DNA of 60,000 nucleotides. Source: Lineus longissimus (lineage: Eukaryota; Nemertea; Pilidiophora; Heteronemertea; Lineidae). The stretch lies in assembly GCF_910592395.1 (NCBI RefSeq), contig NC_088323.1, forward strand, positions 3,598,001 to 3,658,000. The letters run 5' to 3'. The position numbers and the translations under genes are program-made. Each line of letters begins with the position of its first letter. Within the stretch, counting starts at the first letter, position 1. A model generated the notes under the pieces. The model worked only from the letters and a program-made list of their open reading frames with translations, had not been told where the DNA came from and did no database searches. Shown here piece by piece: positions 13,578-28,000 of this stretch.

Positions 13578-16500
13578 TATAAATGAAACTGGCTGGTCTC
13601 TTCCTTCTGCGTCGGTTCTGCTATTGGGGATGCGCGAGCGACTTGGACACCTGTTCACTGGAGTATGGTATAAAGTACCGGAGTCTCGAAGCATTCGCCT
13701 CAACCGGTTAGTAAAGCGAACTTAGGAAAAAGTGTGTCTCAGTTGTCCATCTATTCTAGGGGAGCGGTGAGCACGTGGCGATTTGTAGTCTGTTCTGCGG
13801 GACAGATCAATGTCATTCTTTAATGGAGGATTTAGTACTTTGGTGAGAACTCTTTGTGTGTGATGCGACTGGCTCCATTAAGTGGATAAAGATAAGTGGG
13901 GATATTTTTTTTCTGAATTTGTTTACCTAAGGTTCTTTCGATTGATTCCCTAACCGATTGGTTTACAAAGTGGAGTAATTGAGCGCTAGGGAATGCGTAA
14001 GTAGTTGCCACGACAATGCACTTTTCACATTTCAAAGGCTCCCATGACCATTATCTTCCTCAGTTTTTATATCAAGGAGGACAATAGCATTTCTTATCTT
14101 TTTTTGAATTTTATTTCCCGTCAAGAATGCCATTAGGCATTACTGTGAATCATCACAAACCACCACATTCTAGTAGAGTACTTTACTTATATTAGTATAA
14201 AGTTAGTAATATGCAATATTAACATGGTACCTTACCGAAAAGTCTACTCAAACTTTATACTGAACCAAAATCTCATTCATTCACTCCACACAACATACGG
14301 CAAATTCAATTTCAAATACTAGCACCTTCAATTGAATCGCACCCTTTGATTTCCGACTGATTAGAAGTTGGCTCTATCATTTTCAGCGTGACTGAAGTCG
14401 TCTCCGACTAATTTTATTATCTCTGTGAGCAATTACCATTAGTTTCTCAGACTTTGCTTTTGTTTTGCGTACATTTCTGTGCAGGTTGATCTCAAGTTAC
14501 CCTGAATTCAATGGTATCTCCAATTACATACTCAATTACATTTCGTGAAATTTCATTGAGGGCTTCATTCGGTGTAGCGTAGATTAGTCGCACATGTCGT
14601 TACCAAATATCAATGTGTTCGACCTTACTTTATCTAATATAGTTTTAAATGTTGCACTTCTACAAGTGGTAAAGACAGTTAAAAGTTAAATAACATAATA
14701 TTAATGTGAAATAGAAGCGATGGCATTTAATAAGGGTGATCGATGCCCACTCAACTGGTCACCCACACAAGTTTGCGCTAAATAAGGTGGTTAAAAAGCC
14801 GGTTTTCACCACTATTTCATGATGAAATGAAGAAACATTTTTACAACAAATCTCTCGTCTTCCGGGAAATAATCCTCGTTGCATTTGAGTCGGCAGTGAG
14901 TCGAATCTGGAAATGATGATGGAATCGGCTCATGTATTCCGCGATCATTCGGCTTACTGCAGACTAAGCTATTGTCATTTTAAGCCATCATCTTAGTGCA
15001 TCTACATATCTATCGTGACTATTACTCTCTAGAACGTGAAAATATTCCTACCAAGGTAGGATTGATTACTCAATGCAATTGAATTCAAGCAGCGATTTAA
15101 CTCTTTTCCGTCTATATCGTAAGTATTAATCAATGAATATGTATTAATTAATTCTCAATACAATAGCTTTAGCATGGCTATTATGCATTAACCGTGCCTA
15201 AGAATATATTGGTTATGCGTAAATATCAATTTGTTACACGGTTATTCAAACGGGTGAAAATCCTTTTTGATTGGAAAAAGAAATCTAACAGAGCATCCTA
15301 TTGCGATTCTGGGAGTTTAAAGCAGTATGTAGATACCAAGTGCAAGACGGCCCAATGTGGAGTAATTTCGTGACATTTAACTACAGAATGGGTGTATGCA
15401 TAAATCTGTACCATTACAACAACTGGGTTACTGACTAGATAATTGACTGAATAGGTCTTTGAAGATTAGATCTGTGTCCCTTATATGAACTTATCATTAC
15501 GACTGACATTTCCCATACGTTTTGAACCATGAACAATCATCGGCCGCATCAATTAAGACGGTCTTATATTGATCCTCGTAGTAATTGAACCAAAATCCAC
15601 CAAATCGAGAGAGAGAGATAAGATCATATAGCGAATAGAACTAATATGACTCGGAATATAACAGGAATGATGAAGAGTGCTTAATATTTGATAAATGATA
15701 ACAGTACTTAATACTGCTGCTAATTGGGTTAATCTAAGGTTAGAGATCAGACGGCAAAATCCGGCCGGGTTGTTCAAAATAGGTTTCGTCACTAACGCTG
15801 GTATGAACTTAAGGGCGCGATAAGTCTAACGGATTCACTAAAGATAACGCGAGTGTCAAAAAAATATTCTGAACAACCAGGTCCTGATCGGTGGCAAGAA
15901 ATGAGAATAAAAGCACGATGTGTTGTATCTTTTTCTAAACGATGATTGAAGGAACCTAGCCTATTGGGCATGATCGAATTATCATCATTCACATGCAAAA
16001 AGTATTCTTCGTCGTGTTTGACCAATATGAATATTGTTTTGGGTTGATGGAAAGTCCGATCTCTGCTGCTATTCTGTATACTTACCACCCAGGCCTCCTT
16101 GAAGTGCCTGAGACAGAATAAAAGCAGAATAAATGAATGACAGTCGATTGATCTAAAGACTCTATCGTTATGTAACCGTCCTTCTTAATAAATGGATTAT
16201 ACTAACTGAACTCGTGACTTGTTTTTGTGTGCCGTACATTCGTCAAGCTGTATCCAACTGAACTCTGGCATATCATAACTTATGAAGCTAGGTCCACTTG
16301 AATGCTGCACTTGAATATTCTAACTTCTAAGCCAAGTTCACTCGAGCGTTGTAGGTTAGAAAAAAATCTCGAATGAGATGTACTCGATAGCTTGCAGTGG
16401 TTTATCATGACTATATGGAAGAAATAAACAAGCCGATTCAACACAATTAATTCCAGTGCAGCAATTGTTACAATTGCAAATCTTAGTCTTCTTCCACCAT

Positions 16501-17714
16501 ATGGCCGTCATGAGATAAGAAATAAGTAAAACTAGTTTCTAAAGTAATCATATCTTCAGCCCCTCATCAGTTCAGTTTTTACACACATAAAAGTATTATT
16601 TGTATTTCACCAATTCAGAGCTCGTTCACAATAAATGTTTGGAAATGCCCACGACATTCATCCATTAGTAATTTACATGTACGCGTTAAACTATAGATCC
16701 TCACTATATATATATTGTAACACCAATTGCCAATACAAACAACATCTTTCTGTAGATATTTGTATGGCAGCAGCCGTAATGTAACTCGATCATCTATCAC
16801 AGATGTTGTCAAAGATAACAACAGATTATTCTATCATTCAGCTAAGCAATTATCATGACATTGTCCACTCAGTATTGATTGACAGGCTTAAATTTTGCAC
16901 CAGCTGTAGTACACACCCTTTTAACTGACTATATGGAGGAGCTAGAGGGTCTAATTGGTCATCTTGAGCCTCAAGAAGATGCAATAGACCCGAATCGTGT
17001 CCGCATTTAACAAAATGGTATCTGCAAAAATCCGATCTATGACAAGAACGATATGCCACCAGAGTTGTCCTCCGGCTTTAGATCTACATCTCCTGTGGTC
17101 CTCTCATTCAAGTTGCTGTTATCAACGATTAGCTTTCTGTGTAGCCATTAGCCAATGCAATGCTCCTGTTAGATGTGACAGTTCACTTTCAATGCCAACT
17201 CTTTTCGGCAGAACCATTCACGAATCATGACCAAACACTGCAACATGGTATCTGCAGAAATCCGATAGCGACATGACAGCGGTCATGAATTTTCTTGAAC
17301 ATCTATTACTGACAGTGCTATCAATCGAATGTCCGATATGGCATCATTCAATCAGAACATGACATTGGCTAATGAGTATTTACAAGTCAATACATCCGAT
17401 AAACATTGCTAAATGACATGAGTGATGGCTCTGCAAGTGATGGTGCCAGTCATTTGTAAACGCATTTGTCCGACTATACATTGAACTCTTTTGAAAGGAT
17501 GTGGCATCTCTATCGTTTATGGAGGGCCTATGCCAGCAATATATCACAATCATTTCTGATCCTTTTCACGATGACAAGAGGTACATGTATACGTAAACCT
17601 GATATACTACTATTAAAACCGACAACATTCTTGAAGTCAGTCGGAAATCTGCCTGATTTTGTTGCGGTTGTTAAGGACAAGAGAGTATGCGTTGGTCAAC
17701 CATTGATGGCAATA

Positions 17715-17753
17715 CAACCATGTGGAATGTATCAAGCCCACGCAGAAGCTTCA
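17715..17753 (+). repeat. Dispersed repeat, copy 1 (39 bp core)
   Basis: Matches 21520-21558 at 35 of 39 bases. The shared frame reads QPCGMYQAHAEAS here and QPCEMFQTHSEAS in the other copy. A weaker related segment near 20131 reads ACGMYIDVAS. These may be relics of one transposon coding region. Confidence 0.5.
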
Positions 17754-20700
17754 TGTAAATGTCCAACGAAGTCAATAGGCTCCTGAAGCTTACTTCTGGT
17801 TTAGCTTTTCGCTCCTCTGGTCAACGTGGACACCATACGGGTGCCGTAATGCTGATAAGTGGCTGGTGAATGTGATGAACTGTCAGGACTAGCTAGTAAA
17901 GATCAGCTGCCTTAGGTTTCGCACTTAATTACTCAGTACAAATGTATCATGCCATTAGTTATTTCCAGCGTATTGTTTGAAGACACATATTTCAATATTG
18001 TAGTCAGAAATAAGTGGTGAGGATTCAGTCCATAATCGGCAGCAATTTGTCAAAAGGACGACCTGTCATATTGTTATACTTTTGGGTGAGATGGGCTCAC
18101 TTGGTATAGAATGTTTGTAAGGGAATAGAATATGTTGCTATCGAACGTATATTGAGGAGCTCCAGGCTAAGGCTGTCGGGATTGCCCACATCATGCAACA
18201 ACAACGGCTAGTGTGCCTCAAAAAGATTTTGCCTTCCTGGGCGTCGAATACATTGGAATTCTATGAACAGGTGTTTTTTCAGCGAGTATTCCATTGTCCT
18301 CTATCATTCTATGCAATCAAAATAGAAAGCAATATGAACTTTTGGTTGTCTAAAACTGGAGCATCCTTATCTTGAGATCGCCCGCTCATAGATCACGCCG
18401 TTCTCCGCTTTAGCCAACGCTTTGCACATAAAACCTATAATCCTTCTGCAAAGGAAATGCCTTACTTGGTGTGAGGGACTTATCTCAGACACGACAGGCT
18501 GACTCTTGATCTTTCTTCTGAGAAGAATAGTTATAGAGTGTGACGGGGAATAGTTACCTCTATCATGAATGTGATTAACGAAGATTAGTCTTTATCTGAT
18601 AGAGTAAGATAACTTCCCGAGAAAGTGAATTTGGAACATATCACGAAATAAGCTCTGACTGGTCTGCCGTGCGCATCTTGTGCCACGCCGACTGTGACCA
18701 CTCTCAGCTAAAGATATCAGGAATCAGAATATAAAACTGATCAATCTTGTTCTTCTTGAGACGTATATCGTGTGGCAGCTTCATGTACTCTAACTCATGA
18801 ATCTGTTCTCAATCAGACTCGTGTAAATATTCAGAGCTGACACTGTGTCTAGATTGTGACACGCGCTTGTTTTTAACTTAATCATATTAAACGCAAGAAT
18901 AGCCTCTTTAATGTAGACGATGATAAAGTTGCTGTTGATTTGGAAAATAGATTCTTTCTATCATTTGTCATCTTTGTCTCTCCCACTGGCTAAGGTTTTC
19001 GTGTTATCAATTTCACACTGGTTCTTCAAATTGAAACCGCCGGTTTAACGTGGGCGACAATCGACTCGCCAGGCTCCAACGTGACATGATAGTAGTATAT
19101 TTTTCAGATTTCAGGATTTACGAAACTTCAGACAACAAAAATGTGGTCTTATTTTGAACCAGACGAAAAAAATCCTTGGTCCCAAACATTTAATGCCTAG
19201 TTGGTTATAAGTTCGATCGATTCGACCAACAACCCCAAGACTCAGTGGGACAAATGACCGTGAATTCTCATAGAGTGGATTAGCCCCCACTGAATAACAT
19301 TGTGTTTGGACACAGATTCTCTGATAAACATGATCAGGCCATTTGAGACGTCGGTCCTCCTTAGCGTATCACAGAACCGACGCGTGTTCAAACAATGCGG
19401 GCTTTTGCAATTAACGTTATTTCATTAACAAGGCGGCCACGCTGTTTTTTCTCGCCCCTATAGATTAGGAAGTGATGTTCAAATCAGTACCGGAAAGCAA
19501 AGCTGCATGAGACGGCGTAAACAAAACAATAGATCTGCGCCTGAACATCATTATTGCCAACAAAATAAAAAATCTGGCCAAGAGCGTATCTCGCCGTACC
19601 ATTATCTTATAACTATTATTTTCGATATGCGACAGTCTAGACGTCGCTGTATTTTTTTATATGTCTGCTGTTGTACCACAAGGTGTAATATATTGTCAGA
19701 AAATGTTTTGGGCACGATGTAGTTTGTACAGGGAATGGAATTCGGTACAGTTGCTTTTCCTCTCCATAATGACAAAAGCTGATACGCCCAAGAGACCTTG
19801 TGAGTGTTGATCGAATACGTGTGTGCAATCTTCTTCCAACGTGCTCCTGACATAAACCGCCAGACAGGCCGACTCGGCATGATCAACAGCGACGGTACTG
19901 ATAAAGAAGCTACTCTATCCATCGCTTACCATACTACGTAGCAATTACTTTGTACAAACTTGAAAATCTGTTTGCTCATGAACGATCAACAATATCGAAG
20001 TATTTGGCAAATATTGTACTTAGTCTGGTTACACATGGTTCAGATCAGAAGCGCGTGAGTTTTGAAGGAAATCAGATTTGATGTGTGCTGGTCGATCGGG
20101 GTGTATCCTCACCGACTTACAGACTCAACCAAAGCATGTGGGATGTACATCGATGTTGCTTCCTCTATCAATTCGATGTAACTTGAAGAGGCTTGGCATA
20201 GGAGTGAAGCTGGACGACGTGTGCAGACGGCTGTGCATGGCGGATGTGCCGCTCATTCGTTACCAAGCGTTAATAGTGTAGCGGGCATATACTTCCCAGC
20301 TTGCAGACCGATTGCGCCAGCCAACCACTGCAATGTCCTGGGCAGAGCTCAGTCAATCTGGTCATGTCCATTTGATCAAGGAAGTGAAGTACCAATGAAT
20401 GAACACTCCTTCAACTTCTTGCCGCTATGCGGTTAATTCGCTTAATCATTGGTCTCATTACTGCGGAACTCTTAATGCTAGCTACCATTCGCATGACGAA
20501 ACGCAAAAGTGCAGTTTTGCAGCTGCTGTAAGTGTAAACAAGTTTTCTGATGTCGGTTCTCTAGGGCTTTCCTCACGTTTCAGAAAGAAGGCCTCTCCAT
20601 TACGAATTTATAGTTCCTAATGCCCCCGTCTAGCGTGGGATTATGTTGATGTTGCTGGTGAACCTTTGAGGAAAAAAACATTTTCCGAAATTGCCAGAGG

Positions 20701-20833
20701 AGATTCATGAAATCGTGTTTCATTGGCCTAGTCTTGGGACGTTTCCGACCACTGGCTTATTGTTCTTTAATGAGAATGGCAAAGTTGTCGATATAAACCC
20801 AACTGAGACGAATCCATGTGACTTATTACGAGA

Positions 20834-21187
20834 ATGAAATTTGCTATTGTGGTGGTGACATTTTGCCTCAGTGCATCGGTTGCGCAAACAATGCATCTGG
20901 TTGTAATTAAACGTTGTACGGAGACAAGCGAAGTCAGCCAGTGGGTAGACGGAGGGGGGTCAGCAGCATGGTGGTTAGTACGCCAGTGTAGAAGTTTGAA
21001 ATGTGTTACATGTAGGATAGTATGTGAGGGACAAAGTCGATTTTGCGCTTTCATTCGTCAAAATACCAGACCGGACACTTTTGCCAGGGGGGCATTTTTC
21101 TATTTCTTCACCGAGCTCGTTATCCGGGCGGGGTTCGTTGGTTCGAGTCACGAAAGGATCAGTCCAATTAACGATACATTGGGTTAA
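20834..21187 (+). CDS. Speculative small secreted cysteine-containing ORF
   Basis: An ATG with purine at -3 opens a 117-codon frame, with an in-frame TGA five codons upstream. Residues 1-18, MKFAIVVVTFCLSASVAQ, look like a signal peptide with a small-residue cleavage region. The next 70 residues hold several cysteines (RC, QC, KCVTC, VC, FC). No known family is recognised. An opposite-strand frame of 95 codons overlaps, and no promoter or polyadenylation signal was identified, so this may be chance. The coding part could also end earlier at a splice donor. Confidence 0.2.
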   Translation: MKFAIVVVTFCLSASVAQTMHLVVIKRCTETSEVSQWVDGGGSAAWWLVRQCRSLKCVTCRIVCEGQSRFCAFIRQNTRPDTFARGAFFYFFTELVIRAGFVGSSHERISPINDTLG

Positions 21188-24100
21188 GGTCGGATTTCTA
21201 TTTCATCAAAGATTGCCAGAAGCCCCTGTCCCGAGATGTTAAACACGATTTTTAATCAGTTCGAAATCTGTACCGTAATACGATTTAAATATTTTCAATC
21301 TGCAACCAGATTATTATTTGTACCCCTTGGCGGGGATGGTGACTTATCATAGTCCTTGACTAGCGGCTGGTGTAGATATCTCCTCAACCGATAGATAAGT
21401 AACCTTTATCATCAAGGGTCTAGAGTTTCGTGCCCGAAAACCAAAATTGCTTTTCTCAACTGATTATTCCACATTATCAGAAAAGCCCACAGAATGACCA
21501 TCACATTCTTTGTCGGTGTCAACCATGTGAAATGTTTCAAACCCACTCAGAAGCTTCAAAAAATAGGGTCAAGTTGCTGGTATAACGTCATCTCACGGAC
21601 TTTATACATTGGAGTAAAGCTGTCACAGTTAGCTGCTATATCCGTGTCCGGACACAGTCGTGTTGCTTATAATAATCCCAGGACACGTATATTCCAATTC
21701 CCGGATTGCGGAGACCCGTTTATATCACTGGCTTATTTCCTGCTTGGCATGTCTGGTAATGGTATTAATACTGATTTAGTTGCGAAACATCCCAGGAATT
21801 GTATCTGCCCTCAGCGATAGAGTCTGGAAAATGGTCATGGAGGCCCGATTACTTAAGCTTATTGTAAATAAATAATGTAAATGACTATCTCCTGGAGATG
21901 GTGTGTCGGGAATGGCTTTAGAGCCCTTCTGGGTTTATTGTTGTCTCACAGGGATATGGTCTATCTGATGGACCAATTTTCTCTCGGAACGAAGATAAGA
22001 CCCAATACCTGAACAGATAACGCTATCTCAGCAATACTAATAGTCAATTTATTGGACAAGTGAATAGAAAATGTGTAACATGTTCTTAAAACTGCCGATT
22101 ATGAAACCCGACTCATTCTGCTAAGTTTATCTCTTAATTGTATTGCTTTCGAGATGCCGCCTCCCTTTTCAAAGCATTTTTCTGATAAGTGCATTGTATA
22201 CTGTCGGGCTCTGTGTCTAAGAAGGAACTTTTGTTTCTTTTAAAGAGGACACCTTAGACAAATGGCTAGTAATGTATTATTAGTGGAACAATGTTAGCCT
22301 CTACAGCGTAGAAAACAGCCGGTAGCACACATCAATGTACACTGTGTAAATTCTTCAAATTGCATGGTGTTGTTTCCCGATATCTGATATGTCTACTACA
22401 GGCTATTGGTTTGTTCTTCGTCCACAACACTTTGAGCCCAGGGCGCGAACTATTTGTAAGATTGCTTTGAAGTTTGTATTTCATTGATCAGAAATTTACG
22501 GCCAGATAGAAATTGTCGGGTTTGGCTTTGTCAGTGCAGGAAAAAACCTCCTTCATTAAGTCCAAATGGTCATACAAAAATTCAACGTGAACTATGGATC
22601 GTAATTGATCAATGCTTAAACCGTACATGTTAAAACCCAGTGCCAAAAATACATACAAAAAAAGGAAAAAATTTCGCTCTGTTTGTTTACGGAGCACAGA
22701 TTTTTTAAAAAATCAAAGAAAGCCTACCAGTGGTTCGCCTTTCAGAGCCTTAAACGATGCAGACGAAACATTTAAGAACTGACACAGAGTTGCAAAACAG
22801 ACGACCCAGACGAATAGAAGCATCCTTTAATCATGCGTTCTAATAACTAAGCATACTCATGAGCAGAAGCTGAATGTAATTTCTCATACTAATGTAATAC
22901 TAACGCTACCTTTTATACACGTCAAAGAGTAAGCAATTACGGCAATCGAGGAATTGGTTTACAAAGCCATAAAATGAATTTACGGTGCTAACTGATGTTA
23001 TGCCTGCAAGTGGCAGAGTGTGGAGATGCGTGTTTTCGTCGAAAAGATGAATATTTCGTCTATTTTTATCGTATTGAGCACTTTTCATGAGCAGGAATTT
23101 TGGACGACCGCTAAGAGTTTGGCCAAACAGAAGCTCACATAAATAGCCGGAAGTACTGGTCGCAAGACCCGAAAAATGCATGACTGGCCACCCATTTGGG
23201 CCCAAACTCCTACACTCACATTATACAGGAAATGGCGTAGTGGTATAAAGTCGTGGAAGCGTGAATGGTGCAGATGAACTGTCGTGACTGCGATAGAGAA
23301 GGGAGTGGAATGGGTAGAGGTACCTATCGGCGACATATTGAAACTTAATCTAATCCACCTGATTTATGTATAGTCCATCGAATGTTAATAGTGTTAATAC
23401 TGTCGTTCGTTTGAAGCATTAGTATTATCGTATCATCATTCTATTGACGTTCAGGTATATCTGACAGTCACTTGTTTTCCTGCGACAGCTTGCATATATC
23501 ACATTGTCAGTAGCAAGAAAGGCAGATTTATTCCTGCTCGGAGTAACTGCTGGATAACTTGAGGCTCACTGGTCATAGACAACCCCGCTAAGAATACAGC
23601 TGTGCAATCGCCAGTGCAGTGCTCCAAGTCAAAAGCTGTTACTTGGCTCTTTAGGACATCCCGCAGAGAAGATATAAAACTATCGATCTCAACCTGAGAC
23701 CAGCTGCCACGAATCACAGTTCACTGATGTGACTACCTTGCTTTAGTAACATACGGAGTAAAACCAGGGATTATTATGAAATGTTATAGTGCATTTTACG
23801 ACGAGGACATAGAGTTGATAAGCCGATAACAAATAAAACCCGCATAAGCCCAAAATAATCTTAACTTAAAATTTAAGATAATCCAACTCATCAATGAAAT
23901 ACTTTGTTTTCCTTCGTAGTACAGGCCTAGCAACTATAACGCAGACATAAATACGGGATAACAGCTGGTCTGTTTCTTTTAATAAAACTATTGTTTCACA
24001 TCTAAGTAGTCGAATAAAAAAACTGCTTGACAATAACGCTTTTTTATCACATTTGCAAAAGGACATTAAAAAATAGATACAGGTGAACAGGATGTGAGTC

Positions 24101-24839
24101 TATATTCCGCTGTGTACTTAGGTTATTTTCTCTAATTTGTGCGATATTGAATTTTTTTTTTTTTAGTGTTACTTTTTTTCAGACATGAAATCTGGCAGCT
24201 GCTTTGGCTGATAACAATGTTTGACGGTACACAAATGTGAAATGTGCATTGTAGTGATTGAGAGTATTTTTATGAAACAGAAAAGCAGTCAGTAGACAGT
24301 CACAGACACTACTAAGGTGTTACAAATTTACGGATCTGAAAGATTACTTTGAAGAATTTCAAGTTTGCCGGGCTTGTTATCTGCATTTTTTTCAAAACAA
24401 AACAATTTCCTACCAACATCTTTCTATTGTGCGTTGATTACAAAAGGACTGGCGAGACCGCCAGCGCCGCAAACACGTTGAATTATATTGATTGTCTTTC
24501 TGTATCCGGATTTCTGATTGTGATAACTTTACCACAACTTCCAAAGTCTTCAGAACGTTACAATTATCCTTGCAACCCATTCTAACCACCTCGCGGCATT
24601 GATAACTGTTTGGACAACTGCGAAAAAGTCAAGAGCTGTTCCTGAAAAATATCAGACCAATTATTCATAGGGGAACTAAGGCAATACGCGTTCATGCAAT
24701 TGATGTGGTAAGAACGACAATTAATGTACGGTTGTAAGAAACTGGACACGAACAAAGTCTAAAGGATGCCCTATCATCCTACTGGCGTAATAGATGATTG
24801 AAATTTGGAGCATTTACATTCTGGCAAATTTAGGAAACA
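21188..24839. other. Sequence upstream of the receptor gene, no gene or promoter recognised
   Basis: Contains the dispersed repeat copy at 21520 and a poly-T tract near 24153. A 73-codon minus-strand frame (23499-23717) has balanced composition but starts from GTG right after a stop and has no known domain. I see no TATA box or other core promoter motif near 24.7-24.8 kb, so the receptor transcription start is unlocated. Confidence 0.4.
21520..21558 (+). repeat. Dispersed repeat, copy 2 (39 bp core)
   Basis: Second member of the repeat at 17715-17753, with four mismatches over 39 bases. All four fall in codons of the shared frame. Confidence 0.5.
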
Positions 24840-25071
24840 ATGGCTGGCACGATGAATGCGATTCTTTTCGTGACGTGTTGTTCGTTGTTTGTATCCGTGT
24901 GCGTTGACGGTCAGATCAGTTACCAGTCTGCCGGAACAATTAGGACTGGGCAAGCTGGGAACAAATCGGTAGCGCAAGGGATTACTATGAACGTGACGAA
25001 AGAAGAGTATAATGCATTGATGACCAAGATGTGCATAAATCAGTATGCAGAAAGAACTCGGATAATAAAAG
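24840..25071 (+). CDS. Receptor exon 1: start codon, signal peptide, N-terminal helix
   Basis: Encodes residues 1-77 plus one nucleotide (phase 1). The ATG at 24840 has A at -3 and G at +4, and an in-frame TAG lies three codons upstream (24831), so this start is firm unless an unseen upstream exon exists. Residues 1-24 look like a signal peptide with core AILFVTCCSLFVSVCV. The mature part has two N-glycosylation sequons (N41, N51) and ends in a helical stretch containing the first ectodomain cysteine, C65. The donor is GTAAGT at 25072. Its link to exon 2 across 28.6 kb is inferred from matching phase 1 and from C65 completing the six-cysteine set. cDNA would settle it. Confidence 0.8.
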
Positions 25072-28000
25072 GTAAGTAGATTCCGGATTCAAAATATTTG
25101 ATAGTTCTTTGTGAATCTGCACCGGTCATGCAAGCAGCTTACGGTAGTATTTCCTTAACTTTAGGTTAAAATATATGGCATTATTTGTTTGTCCACGTAA
25201 TATTGTCTGAACAGCGTAAGCTATCAGCTATGTATCAGTTATGAACAGCCTTACTTTTATTGTGCCTCAACCTCTTTTCATTCACTGAAAACATTTTAAA
25301 GCGATATAGGCTACATACTCCCATAGGTATTTTACTGGCATTAGTTTCAATTAGAAAAGTGATTTTCTTCTGTAATTGCATTAAGTTTTATTTCATCGTC
25401 ACTTTATTAAATCTCGTTACCAAAGTGGCCACTAAGGCGGGTGTCGATTACTAGATTGGTCTTCTGGCACTTAAACCTGTTAAACCAATTTGCCTGCCCT
25501 TATATTTAGGCATGCGCTATGTACCCGGGAGGGAAAATATGTTGAAGATTTGGCTCAAGAAAGAGTCCGTGCCGATGCTTCTCCTGCTTCTACTTTCCCT
25601 CCTATACTGATGTTAGCTTACCGAAGTATTGTACGATTCCATTGTCATCAAATTCACTTTAGGTTCACAGGAAATGGCGACAAATGCAATTCATTTAAAC
25701 TCAGTTGTTTTTTATTCTTCACAGCACACTCCACTGTCCGTCGCTTCGTTTCAATGTATTTCATGCAGGTTTTTCAATCCATTCGAATGACGAAGAGAAA
25801 AGAACTAAGGTCAGGCGTCATCAAGACGTGTTCTGTCTCATTTACGCGACACCAGTAAATCATTTATCATGCGTGTACTAGTTGTAGAAGGAATCGGGTT
25901 AAATCTTCAAAACAAATCGTCGATAAAATACATGAACATTCCTCAATCTTCGCTATTCGCAGCTCATTATTATAAAGGCTTGCGATCTCTGCCCTAATTT
26001 TGAAATTGAATCCAAAGCAAATTGAATTTATGAAATAGCAGACAGATTTGTGTAGATTTTTTTGCCTTTGCATCAACGACACGGAAAATAAACTATTTTC
26101 CGGTGCAAAGCACGAATTGCAACAACCGTTAATTTCCCATTCGTCTTCATAAAAAGATTATCCTATTACCCTGGTTGACTGACACATTATTTCCTGCGGG
26201 AAGCCACCTGACAAATAGAAATAGCATTTCGTCGCCACCAAAAAAGGCAACTGCTCAAGAACCTTTTTTGTAAGACTCCCTTGCACTTGCCATCTGCATG
26301 GGGCTTCCCTTGAGTGCAAATTATTTCAAATCAACCTTTGGCACTCCTGCTGGTTACATGTCAAGTAAGTATGTCTTTTGAAGGTTATCCAAGAGTAGGA
26401 TGACACCGTGTATAAAAGTGAGCAGTTTTTTTCTGTGTAACAAGTGTCCCAGCAAACCGAAGTATTTTGTTCCTACCTTATTTTGTATTTTGTACGATTC
26501 TACGATTGTATGAAACATCCGCATTGTCCTTTAAACATGTTTAATTGGACAGTATAATCTTTCAAATTCATACTGCTTTCGTTGGATGAAACAAAATGTC
26601 ATCCTGTTTTGAAATATGACCACAACCGATTATAATTGGCCATTGTTGGCAAAGATTTGGTTACAAGCGCATCTTTTCAAAGCGAGCTACGTCTTCAATG
26701 AGCTCTTAGAATCAGTTGTTGATGCATACGATGTTCCAAAGACTGTGTCATGTGCTAGTGAAGAATAGTGCCTCTCCATCAGTTTATGGAGGGATTTATT
26801 GACTTATCTCTCTTTCTCTTGACCCAGCTGTTCGTCTGTAAGCTGAGAGGACACGTTTGTAGAAAGCGCACTATTTCTATTTTTGTGTTGAGTGTGAGGT
26901 CGGGAAACGTATTTTTCTACAAAATGCAGAATGCTTTCGAGAGAAACCGATTAGCGATATTGAATTGACACGTGACAAATGTAATTAACTATTACTGATG
27001 ATTGATGATTCCAATGTTTCGATCCTGAATAGCGTGTTTAAAAAACATGATTAAAGCCTGCGCGGTAAAGTGGTCTCCCTGTCAAGCTATTTTACTCGAG
27101 ATGTCAGGATGTGTACCCTTCTACGACAGACACCCGAAGGGCCTGATAGCTGTCAAGAAAATTTATCTTTCCCTCTCCGTCCTAAGGAGATAGAAGCTTC
27201 CTAATTTACCGCAGGATACGAACAGAGTGGATACTATGAGTCTCCTGACCTCTTTTAGACGCTGTCACCCCGGGCTCAGTACCTATTCAACTGGCAAAGG
27301 GGCAAGGAATCAATGGGGTCTGCACTTTTCGTATCAGATCTTTGACATCAAATTTGTAACTGCCTCCATTTTATTTTAGATAATCGTTAATCTCAATCGT
27401 GTACTTTTATTACTAGTAGTCTACTCGCATAAACACTTTAAAAGAAACATAACGATTGATTGATCTTTTTTATTAATCACTAAGAATTACGTTTTCCTGA
27501 CTACATGTTCGTCTTTATACATCCCTATTTATCAACCACTTTATAAAACATATCAAATTATTTCTAAAAACGGTTTCTGGTTTGAACACCATTGAAGTCG
27601 GATATTGCTCATAATTTTCGACTCATATCAGATTCCACTTCTCAGGTTCTTAGAGACGACGCCCTGGAGTCTTCGGAAATAGACTGGTGTGTATTACAAT
27701 CATAGGGAGGGGGTCCTTGAAACTTCTGATATGATCGCATGTGTTTGCTGGCGCAGGATGAAATGGTGCATACATGTAACTTATCAGATTCAGAAAGAAT
27801 AACGCCCTCTAAATAAGACATTACTGGCAATGGTTGTCTCAAAGGCCGCGGGGGAGACGGCGACTTCTCGTTGGGTATACACAATAGCGTCTAAAGACAT
27901 ACACAATGAACCTTCAGCTGACCATTGTCCAAAGGGTGTTAATCATTTAATGCTCAATCCATTGACCGTGTATTGTGTCGTTGTAAATCCGGCCTTTTCT

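Larger units (their letters stand above)
11594..20833. other. Intergenic stretch with eroded repeats, no gene recognised
   Basis: No domain-bearing frame seen. 17.0-17.8 kb holds a 26-base near repeat (17011-17036 and 17241-17266) and the first member of a repeat shared with 21520. The 17466-17786 frame (106 codons) spans that repeat and may be a transposon relic. The remainder is AT-rich unique-looking sequence. Confidence 0.4.

Noticed and set aside
21137-21152. B-box-like GGTTCGAGTCAC suggesting a tRNA or SINE
   Set aside because: No A box at the right distance upstream and no tRNA fold.
23499-23717. 73-codon minus-strand frame upstream of the receptor
   Set aside because: Starts at GTG directly after a stop, no matching splice site in frame, no domain.
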